In this document: one piece after another, positions 8,848-14,507 of the stretch
How positions within the stretch are numbered: position 1 is the first letter of the stretch
Layout: each line of letters starts with the position of its first letter
Source: CAZKTS01 sp964555735
GTDB lineage: Bacteria; Actinomycetota; Acidimicrobiia; IMCC26256; PALSA-555
Direction: 5' to 3'
NCBI GenBank assembly: GCA_964555735.1
Contig: CAZKTS010000137.1
Span: 1-15,675 of the forward strand
DNA length: 15,675 bases
Translations under genes and position numbers: made by a program
The notes under the pieces: model-generated
The model's input: the letters and a program-made list of their open reading frames with translations, nothing else
Told to the model about the DNA's origin: nothing
The model's database searches: none

Positions 8848-8921
8848 GGTTGGGCTCTCTCGCCGTCGGGATACCCGACGTCGCCCTCCGGGTCGTTCGC
8901 CCAACTGCCATGGTTGGGCTC
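8838..8921. repeat. 20-bp direct repeat carrying a duplicated start codon
   Basis: The sequence caactgccatggttgggctc occurs at 8838-8857, over the start of the isomerase gene, and again at 8902-8921, over the stop of the Trm112-like gene. Both copies contain the same ATG GCA GTT on the reverse strand. The offset of 64 bp puts the upstream ATG out of frame. It opens a 24-codon mini-ORF (8837-8911) that ends 11 nt inside the isomerase gene. The upstream copy can form a 6-bp stem CCCAAC/GTTGGG with the ATG in the loop. Confidence 0.85.
8864..8880 (-). other. Perfect 7-bp hairpin before the isomerase start
   Basis: CGTCGGG and CCCGACG flank a 3-nt loop (8871-8873), between the two copies of the 20-bp direct repeat. 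In the mRNA the stem ends 16 nt before the isomerase ATG, so it could influence initiation or read-through from the gene upstream. There is no U-run after it. Confidence 0.6.
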
Positions 8922-9153
8922 AGGCCTCGAAGGTCGGAGTGATGCCTTCGGCCGCGGCCTTGTCAAGCAGCCGCTGGTGCTCGGTGTCGTCGACCGCTTC
9001 CGCTTCGTCGATCAGCATGATCGGGATGTCGTCCCGCACGGCGTAGCGACGCTGCAGTCGGGGGTTGTAGAGCGACGACTCGTCTTCGAAGTAGAGGAGC
9101 GGACCCTTGTCCTCGGGGCAGGCCAGGATCTCGAGCAGCTTCGCATCAAGCAT
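8920..9153 (-). CDS. Trm112-like / UPF0434 small protein with degenerate metal site
   Basis: This 77-residue protein matches the Trm112-like/UPF0434 pattern: MLDAKLLEILACPEDKGPLLYFEDESSLYNPRLQRRYAVRDDIPIMLIDEAEAV, with the family's RDDIPIML-DEA end block. Trm112 in eukaryotes activates methyltransferases; bacterial relatives are largely uncharacterised. Only one cysteine (Cys12) remains: the usual CPxC is CPED, and the later cysteine position is Asn30, so a zinc site is probably lost. The start ATG at 9153 is 15 nt after the phosphomannomutase stop and lacks a Shine-Dalgarno (the preceding bases are CACCTTCTT), suggesting coupling to the upstream gene. Its TGA stop lies in the upstream copy of the 20-bp direct repeat. 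A small gene of this family between phosphomannomutase and the SIS isomerase is a conserved actinobacterial arrangement. Confidence 0.88.
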   Translation of the reverse strand: MLDAKLLEILACPEDKGPLLYFEDESSLYNPRLQRRYAVRDDIPIMLIDEAEAVDDTEHQRLLDKAAAEGITPTFEA

Positions 9154-9168
9154 AAGAAGGTGATTCTG

Positions 9169-10536
9169 TCAGGCGGGGGTGCCACCGACGAGGTGGAGCA
9201 CCTCGGCGGTCCGCTCCTCGCACGAGGCGGGATCGGCCGCCTCGAGGTTGAGACGGAGCAGCGGCTCGGTGTTGCTCGGACGCAGGTTGAACCACCAGTC
9301 ACCGAGGTCGACCGTGAGGCCGTCGAGCCGGTCCTGGGCGGCGCCCGAGTAGGCGTCGGCCACCGTGTCGATCACCGCGGGCGGGTCCTCGACGCGAGAG
9401 TTGATCTCGCCCGACGCCGCGTAGCGCTCGAACGGGAGCCGGAGCTTCGAGAGCGGCTGGTCGGCACGCGACATCGTCTCGAGCACCACCATCGCGGCGA
9501 TCAGTCCGGAGTCGGCGCGGAAGTTGTCGCGGAAGTAGTAGTGGCCGGAGTGCTCGCCGCCGAAGATCGCGCCGGTGTCGGCCATCACCTGCTTGATGAA
9601 CGAGTGCCCGACGCGCGTGCGCACGGGGACGCCCCCGTGCTCGCGGATCACCTCGGGCACCGTCTTCGAGCAGATGAGGTTGTGGACCACCGTGCGGTCG
9701 GGCTCGGGCGCGTCGTCGGGCACGCGCTCGAGGATCGACGCGGCGACGATGGCCGTGGTGAGCGATCCGGAGATCGGCTGGGCGCGGTCGTCGACCAGGA
9801 ACACGCGATCGGCGTCGCCGTCGAACGCGAGACCGACGTCGGCCTCCGACTCGAGCACCGCAGCCTGGAGGTCGCGAAGGTTCTCGGGCTGGATCGGATC
9901 GGCCGGGTGGTTCGGGAAGGTGCCGTCGAGCTCGCCGAAGAGCAGCCGCAGCTCGCACGGCAGCGCAGAGAACGCGGCCGGCACGACGAGGCCACCGACC
10001 CCGTTCGCGGTGTCGGCGACGACGCTGAGGGGACGGAGCGCACTGACGTCGATGAACGAGTGCACGTGCTCGACGAACGGGGCGAGCAGGTCCATCCGCT
10101 CGACGCGGCCGGGCTCCTCGGCGCGCTCGAGCAAGCCGTCGGCGACGGCGGCCTTGATCTGGGTCAGGCCGGTCTCGGCGCCGACCGGCGCCGCGCCGGC
10201 TCGGCACAGCTTGATGCCGTTGTACTGCGCCGGGTTGTGGCTCGCGGTGAACATCGCGCCGGGCGCGTCGAGGTGGCCGCTGGCGAAGTAGACGAGGTCG
10301 GTGGAGGCCAGGCCGAGGTCGGCGACGTCGGCGCCGGCGAGCGTGGCGCCCTCGGCGAAGGCGGCGACGAGCGGCTCCGAGGACGGGCGGCTGTCCCGGC
10401 CGACCAGGACGCGTGCCGCACCGGTGAAGCCCACGAAGGCGTTCCCGACCCGACGGGCGACCGACTCGTCGATCTCGTCGGGATAGACCCCGCGCACGTC
10501 GTAGGCCTTGAAGATCGCGTCGAGATCAGCGGGCAT
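9169..10536 (-). CDS. manB: Phosphomannomutase/phosphoglucomutase
   Basis: This 455-residue alpha-D-phosphohexomutase interconverts mannose-6-P and mannose-1-P (and probably the glucose forms), feeding GDP-mannose synthesis. The four family motifs are intact: the phosphoserine loop TASHNP with Ser99, the Mg-binding loop DGDADR (239-244), the sugar-binding GEHSGH (327-332), and the phosphate-binding RPSNTEP (419-425). The N-terminus IFKAYDVRGVYPDEI is also typical. ATG at 10536 has a GCAGG Shine-Dalgarno 5 nt upstream, inside the 10-bp palindrome CCTGCGCAGG (10542-10551). It heads the run manB, Trm112-like gene, SIS isomerase, and starts 79 bp after the end of the large membrane protein gene. 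The preference for mannose over glucose is inferred from the neighbours; sequence alone does not decide it. Confidence 0.96.
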   Translation of the reverse strand: MPADLDAIFKAYDVRGVYPDEIDESVARRVGNAFVGFTGAARVLVGRDSRPSSEPLVAAFAEGATLAGADVADLGLASTDLVYFASGHLDAPGAMFTASHNPAQYNGIKLCRAGAAPVGAETGLTQIKAAVADGLLERAEEPGRVERMDLLAPFVEHVHSFIDVSALRPLSVVADTANGVGGLVVPAAFSALPCELRLLFGELDGTFPNHPADPIQPENLRDLQAAVLESEADVGLAFDGDADRVFLVDDRAQPISGSLTTAIVAASILERVPDDAPEPDRTVVHNLICSKTVPEVIREHGGVPVRTRVGHSFIKQVMADTGAIFGGEHSGHYYFRDNFRADSGLIAAMVVLETMSRADQPLSKLRLPFERYAASGEINSRVEDPPAVIDTVADAYSGAAQDRLDGLTVDLGDWWFNLRPSNTEPLLRLNLEAADPASCEERTAEVLHLVGGTPA

Positions 10537-10615
10537 CGGGACCTGCGCAGGCGTGGAGGCGGGGACGAAAGGAGTGGTGACCGAACGGCGCCAGTGGGCG
10601 AACCGGCCGGAAACT

Positions 10616-13261
10616 CTACTGCGTGGCCGGGTCCGGTTCCCCGGGAGCTCCGTCCCCTGGCGGCACAGCGGCTGCAGCCGAATCCCCCGGCTCGGGGGCC
10701 TCGGGTGCTCTACCCGGTGCGGCGCCGGCGGGAACCTGGACCGGTTCCGGCTTCGCCGCGGCGGCCCGGCGGCGCCGAGTCCACCACGGCCAGGCTGCGA
10801 GGGCCCCGAGGCCCACGAGCCCCGCGAGCGTCCCGAGCCGGCCGAGCCATTCCGCGGAGGTGGTGCCGTAGTGGAGCGTCACCGTCTTCTCGGTGGGCAC
10901 CACGACCATGAAGTTCGGAGTCGCCCGGTACGGCCCTTCGGCGCCGTCGGCCTCCCAGTTGGGGAACCACGAGGTCTTCACGTAGACGGGTACGCCCGTG
11001 CGCGAGACCCGGAACGAGACCGAGTCGTCATCGGTCCGGATGTCGGTGACCTCGACCTCGGGCAGCGGCTGCTTGGGGAGCTTGCGCGCGCGGCGCGACT
11101 GCGCGTGCTGCCAGTCGGCGGGACCGTCGGCGACGAGGGGACGGTCGAGCGCGGCCGGGTCGTCGAACCAGGGCACCGCGACGCAGTCGGGCCAGTCGTG
11201 CACCTCGACGCGCCGACCCTCGTCGTTGGGATCGACGAGCTTGCGCATCCGCCGCGCGCACGCGCGCTCATCGGCCGCGGTCGGCTCGTCGATCACGACC
11301 GGCTGATACGCGAGCGGCGTCACCACCTGGGAGTCCGCGACGCGGTACACGCTCCACCCGCTCGGCGGCTTCACATCCATGTCGGGGACCGTCGCGACGA
11401 GCCGCAGGCGGGTGTCGGCGTCGGCCGCGGCTTTGGCCTCGGCCGAGTGGACCGCGAGGTAGCGCACGCCGAGCAGCTGGAGGTACGGCACCCCGCGCGT
11501 GTGGAACTCGGCTTGGGTGGTGTACGGGACGCCGCGCACCGCGTTGGACGCGTTGCCGGCCGACGCCAGCGCCGCCGCGGTCATGAAGTGGTACGGCGTC
11601 GACGCCGACGCTTCATAGTAGACGCCCTCCATCGAGGAGATCCGCCCGTCGGTGAAGTACGGGAGCAGCATGAGCGCGAGCGGTGACCCGTACGCGTTGA
11701 GCTGCGAGTTGCCCTCCCAGAGCAGGCGGCCAGGGGGCAGCGATCCCACCGTGTCCATGAAGCTGCGGTACTCCGCGTACGACTTCGGTTGGGTGGTCCC
11801 CTGCCCGGTGACGTCCTCGGCCCCGCGGTAGTTCCAGCGCACCCAGTAGGGGAGGAAGTCCTTCGTCGCATCGATGCGCACGAGGGCGGTGATCGACAGC
11901 ACCACCGTCAGCGCCGTCGCGACGCTGACGCGCACGACGCGCGGCGAGATCGGCCACCGGCCGTCGACCGCGAGCTTGCGCGCCCCCCACGCGAGCGCCC
12001 GGATGATCTCGACCGCACCCAGCGCCATGAGGAGGAACACCCCCAGGTACCAGAACGGGAGGAAGCGCAGGTTCCACGCGGGCGTCGCCTGGATGTCCTC
12101 CCAGAACCGGAAGAGCAGGCCGCAGATCGCAGTGAGCGTGAGGACCATCGCGGTGGACCGGCGCCGCCCCACCACCATGCCGATGAGGGCCGCGGCGATC
12201 AGGACCGCGCCGCCCCACTCCCACGGCTCCCAGCCGTTCACCCAGTCCCAGGGCGCGGCACCGTTGAGCCCGAAGACGTACGTGGGGAACAGGTAGCTCA
12301 CCGGGTTCTGCGCCGCGGTGCACTCCATGCCGGCCGGCGGATGCGGGGGGCACGCGATCGGCGTGTACCGCATGTCGGTCGTGTACTCGAGCGTCGCCAG
12401 CAAGGGGAACGTCCACACCGCGGTGAGCAGCGCACCGACGACACCGATCGCTGCGGCCGGACGGAGGTTCTTGATCGGGCGGCTCCCGAGCCACACCACG
12501 AGCGCGCCGACGACCGCGAAGATCGCGACGACGAGGTGGCTCATGACGGTCAGCGCGAGCAGCAGCGCCGGGAGCCACATGCGGCGACGGGTGCGCAGCG
12601 ACCACGCGAGCGTCCCGAAGAACATCAGCGCGAGAGCCAGCGCGATCGAGAACGAGTACTCCCCCGCGAGGGTGCTCGCCAGGGTGCCGCCCATGATGTG
12701 CTGGTTGAACGCGATGTCGCCCGCGTCCTTCGACGTGCCGGGGTCGCCGTTGAAGAACACGAACGCGGTCGCCGCGACGGCGAACGCGGCGGGGCCGGGC
12801 TTGGGGACGCGGATGCCCTTCGCGAAGACGTACGCGCCGATCGGCATGAGCACCGGACCGAGCGCGGTCGTGAGCTTGAACGCGACGTTGTACGGAACGA
12901 AGAGGTCGAGGCCGACGACGCTCAGCGCGGGGATCGGGAAGTAGAACTGCCCGGCGGGGAAGCCCGCATAGAAGTCGGGCGACCAGCCGGCCAGCCGGAA
13001 CGGCAGGAGGTGGTCGCGGAGGTACGCGGGCCACCACGTGTGGGCGGCGTTGTCGCCGCCGACGACCGTCGTGTTGCGCAGCAGCAGCGCGGGATCGAGC
13101 TGCGCGACGACGAAGGCGCAGCACGCGGCCAGGACGAGCAGCCCGGCCCAGCCCTCGACCCGCCGCCACCACGCGCGTGGCGGTGGGTACGGCGGCAGAC
13201 CGTCGTCGTCCGGCTCGGCCGCGAGCGCCTCGTCCCGCGAGGCATCGGTCGTCGCGGCCAT
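10616..13261 (-). CDS. Large polytopic GT-C-like membrane protein (PTPS-related/YfhO-like)
   Basis: This 881-residue membrane protein has about a dozen hydrophobic segments and a long extracytoplasmic C-terminal domain. After the first segment (about 39-54) comes GGDNAAHTWWPAYLRDHLLPF (68-88), whose Asp70 is a candidate catalytic acid, then GWSPDFYAGFPAGQFYFPIPAL. This is the pattern I associate with the actinobacterial 6-pyruvoyl-tetrahydropterin-synthase-related membrane domain. The soluble part ends in SWFPNWEADGAEGPYRATPNFMVVVP, followed by a last membrane helix and a cytoplasmic Pro/Ala-rich tail of about 50 residues. I infer transfer of a lipid-linked sugar, possibly mannose given the downstream phosphomannomutase and isomerase, but no substrate is proven. 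ATG at 13261 is chosen because AGGA lies 8 nt upstream; an extension to 13306 lacks support. The protein at 2125-4131 is a shorter, diverged relative. Confidence 0.88.
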   Translation of the reverse strand: MAATTDASRDEALAAEPDDDGLPPYPPPRAWWRRVEGWAGLLVLAACCAFVVAQLDPALLLRNTTVVGGDNAAHTWWPAYLRDHLLPFRLAGWSPDFYAGFPAGQFYFPIPALSVVGLDLFVPYNVAFKLTTALGPVLMPIGAYVFAKGIRVPKPGPAAFAVAATAFVFFNGDPGTSKDAGDIAFNQHIMGGTLASTLAGEYSFSIALALALMFFGTLAWSLRTRRRMWLPALLLALTVMSHLVVAIFAVVGALVVWLGSRPIKNLRPAAAIGVVGALLTAVWTFPLLATLEYTTDMRYTPIACPPHPPAGMECTAAQNPVSYLFPTYVFGLNGAAPWDWVNGWEPWEWGGAVLIAAALIGMVVGRRRSTAMVLTLTAICGLLFRFWEDIQATPAWNLRFLPFWYLGVFLLMALGAVEIIRALAWGARKLAVDGRWPISPRVVRVSVATALTVVLSITALVRIDATKDFLPYWVRWNYRGAEDVTGQGTTQPKSYAEYRSFMDTVGSLPPGRLLWEGNSQLNAYGSPLALMLLPYFTDGRISSMEGVYYEASASTPYHFMTAAALASAGNASNAVRGVPYTTQAEFHTRGVPYLQLLGVRYLAVHSAEAKAAADADTRLRLVATVPDMDVKPPSGWSVYRVADSQVVTPLAYQPVVIDEPTAADERACARRMRKLVDPNDEGRRVEVHDWPDCVAVPWFDDPAALDRPLVADGPADWQHAQSRRARKLPKQPLPEVEVTDIRTDDDSVSFRVSRTGVPVYVKTSWFPNWEADGAEGPYRATPNFMVVVPTEKTVTLHYGTTSAEWLGRLGTLAGLVGLGALAAWPWWTRRRRAAAAKPEPVQVPAGAAPGRAPEAPEPGDSAAAAVPPGDGAPGEPDPATQ

Positions 13262-13262
13262 C

Positions 13263-13281
13263 CCCCTGATCCTGCCAGGGG
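13263..13281 (-). promoter_or_regulatory. Hairpin presenting the Shine-Dalgarno of the large membrane gene
   Basis: In mRNA sense, CCCCTG and CAGGGG form a perfect 6-bp stem around the 7-nt loop GCAGGAT, which holds the Shine-Dalgarno core AGGA. The start codon follows one base after the stem. Such a layout could modulate initiation. It might also be a by-product of GC-rich sequence. Confidence 0.45.
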
Positions 13282-13321
13282 CGCTCCCGCCCCCGGGGTC
13301 ACGCACCAGAGGCGAGGATCA

Positions 13322-13383
13322 GCGGCGGGGGTACCCTCCGCCGCCCGAGCCGTGGCCCGAGCGGCCCGGCGCCGTCAGGCGCC
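13322..13383 (-). other. Two GC-rich hairpins after the zinc-ribbon gene
   Basis: A perfect GGCGCC/GGCGCC stem with a 4-nt loop (13368-13383) begins 10 nt after the zinc-ribbon stop. It is followed by a stem of nine G-C pairs with one bulged A (13322-13344). No U-run follows either. They may slow or end transcription between the zinc-ribbon gene and the large membrane protein gene, but a factor-independent terminator is not supported. The rest of this 132-bp gap shows nothing recognisable. Confidence 0.4.
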
Positions 13384-13393
13384 AAGAGCGGGA

Positions 13394-13558
13394 TCAGAGT
13401 CGGGCGAGCTCGAGCACGCGACCGAGGGTGATCGAACCCTCGAGCGACTCCCAGCCCTGCGCCTCGCAGCGGCCGCAGCGTCGGAACGTGAGCTCCTCGC
13501 CCGCCACGGTCATCCGGATCTCGATCAACGAGCCCTTCGCACAAGCCCCACAACGCAT
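13394..13558 (-). CDS. 54-residue double-CxxC zinc-ribbon protein
   Basis: This short gene encodes MRCGACAKGSLIEIRMTV, continues to FRRCGRCEAQGWES, and ends in ITLGRVLELARL. Two CxxC pairs (Cys3/Cys6 and Cys28/Cys31) are spaced as in a single zinc ribbon, so one structural zinc ion is expected. The gene is well supported by GGAGG 7 nt before the ATG at 13558 and by a complete frame with a TGA stop. I do not recognise a named family; small proteins of this shape often bind nucleic acid or a protein partner. It lies 69 bp downstream of the CPBP protease gene and 132 bp upstream of the large membrane protein gene, same strand. A link with either is only positional. Confidence 0.85.
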   Translation of the reverse strand: MRCGACAKGSLIEIRMTVAGEELTFRRCGRCEAQGWESLEGSITLGRVLELARL

Positions 13559-13627
13559 TGCTCGACCTCCCAGTCGTTCTGCCCGAGGGCATATCGGCCG
13601 AGAGCGCCGAGACCTTGAGCAGAAACC

Positions 13628-14353
13628 TCAGCTCACGATGAGGATCGCCGAGATGAGGTTGAAGCCCGCATGGAGGGCGATGGAGGGCCCCAGCCGCCGG
13701 GTGACGACGGCGGCCCAGCCCGACACGAGTCCCAGCGCCAGGAAGGCGGGCACGTAGTAGCCGGTGCCGGCGTCGCCGAGGAAGTGGACCAGCGCGAAGG
13801 TCAGCGCCGAGAGCACGACCGACCAGGCGGCGGTCGTCCGGCGCATCAGGGCGCGCAGGAGCACACCGCGGAACAGCAGCTCCTCCACGATCGGGGTGAG
13901 GACGGCGACCCCGAGCACGAAGGCCACCTGCTCGAGCGCCCCCGAGCTGCGCTCGAAGGTCTTCACCACGTCCTGGCTCGACTCGTCGAGGCCGGCGAGG
14001 TCCGAGATCGGGAGGACCAGGGCCGAGGCCAGCCCGAACACGACGATGCCGATCGGCACCCAGGCGAGGTCGATGGTCCGGAACCAGAGCCCGAAGTCGT
14101 CCCGGAGGCTGCCCAGACCCTTCCGGCGGGCCACGCCGAGCAGCCAGGCCATCACGCCGACGTCCTGGGCGACGAGCAGGACCAGCGTGGCCACGACCTT
14201 GTCGCCGGACGCGATCTTGCCGTCGGCGTCCACGAAGGGGATCGCGGCCATGAGGCTGACGACCACGCCGACGAGCCACGCGACGACGGCGTCCGGCAGG
14301 CCCCAGCGCACGCGGGGAAAGGGTGCGCGAAGCGGCTGCGCCACGGCGCTCAC
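13628..14353 (-). CDS. CPBP family intramembrane metalloprotease
   Basis: This 241-residue protein has about six to seven hydrophobic segments and the CPBP (CAAX protease/Abi) motifs: EELLFRG (157-163) with the paired glutamates, TFALVHF with His190, and SIALHAGFN with His228 and Asn232. Eukaryotic relatives cleave prenylated CAAX proteins; bacterial ones have varied roles such as bacteriocin self-immunity or membrane protein processing, and no substrate is suggested here. The start is GTG at 14353. A second GTG nine bases further in (14344), preceded by GGTGAG, is an equally good alternative and would shorten the protein by three residues. The gene diverges from ftsH across a 150-bp gap, placing two membrane proteases head to head; this may be coincidental. 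All catalytic residues are present. Confidence 0.93.
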   Translation of the reverse strand: MSAVAQPLRAPFPRVRWGLPDAVVAWLVGVVVSLMAAIPFVDADGKIASGDKVVATLVLLVAQDVGVMAWLLGVARRKGLGSLRDDFGLWFRTIDLAWVPIGIVVFGLASALVLPISDLAGLDESSQDVVKTFERSSGALEQVAFVLGVAVLTPIVEELLFRGVLLRALMRRTTAAWSVVLSALTFALVHFLGDAGTGYYVPAFLALGLVSGWAAVVTRRLGPSIALHAGFNLISAILIVS

Positions 14354-14396
14354 CGTAGTGGTGCCGAACTCCTCGCCCCGAGGTCACGCCGGAGGA

Positions 14397-14507
14397 ATGG
14401 GCGCCGTAGCATGGGCGTTCGGAAGGGCGACGATGCCCTCCCCTCACACCAACGGGCGACCCCTCGATCGGGGACCGCGACGCCCGGTCACAGGAGCTTC
14501 TGCATGA
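14397..14507 (+). CDS. Possible leader peptide ORF upstream of ftsH
   Basis: A 36-codon frame runs from ATG at 14397 to a TGA that overlaps the ftsH start as ATGA (14504-14507). An internal ATG at 14433 has GGAAGG about 6 nt upstream and would give the 24-residue peptide MPSPHTNGRPLDRGPRRPVT plus GASA. The overlap would allow coupled translation of ftsH. Against it, this frame is open for a long way upstream as antisense of the CPBP gene, ftsH has its own good Shine-Dalgarno, and the peptide resembles nothing known to me. Confidence 0.25.
   Translation: MGAVAWAFGRATMPSPHTNGRPLDRGPRRPVTGASA
14407..14412 (+). promoter_or_regulatory. Candidate -10 box of ftsH
   Basis: TAGCAT fits the TAnnnT pattern of actinobacterial -10 elements and lies about 92 nt before the ftsH ATG, in the gap diverging from the CPBP gene. 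No good -35 is seen at 17 nt. A start near 14419 would leave a leader of about 85 nt holding the hairpins below. Confidence 0.25.
14424..14486 (+). promoter_or_regulatory. Structured leader of ftsH
   Basis: Two hairpins lie just before the ftsH Shine-Dalgarno. The first is AGGGC/GCCCT with loop GACGAT (14424-14439). The second has an outer CGGGCG/CGCCCG stem (14453-14458 with 14481-14486) and an inner CCCC/GGGG stem (14460-14463 with 14470-14473) around TCGATC. The AGGAG at 14492-14496 lies 5 nt downstream and stays free, so this does not look like a simple occluding RNA thermometer. Confidence 0.35.

Noticed and set aside
8848..8904. TTG start extending the isomerase by 19 residues
   Set aside because: The extension is arginine-rich, absent from the family pattern, and crosses the hairpin and repeat; ATG 8847 fits better.
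8032..10911. 959-codon + strand frame
   Set aside because: It runs antisense through four recognised genes and their gaps, with low-complexity composition; a shadow despite its length.
13322..13383. Intrinsic terminator after the zinc-ribbon gene
   Set aside because: Stems are strong but no U-run follows on the relevant strand.
11789..13618. 609-codon + strand frame
   Set aside because: Highly charged antisense of the large membrane protein; no recognisable fold.
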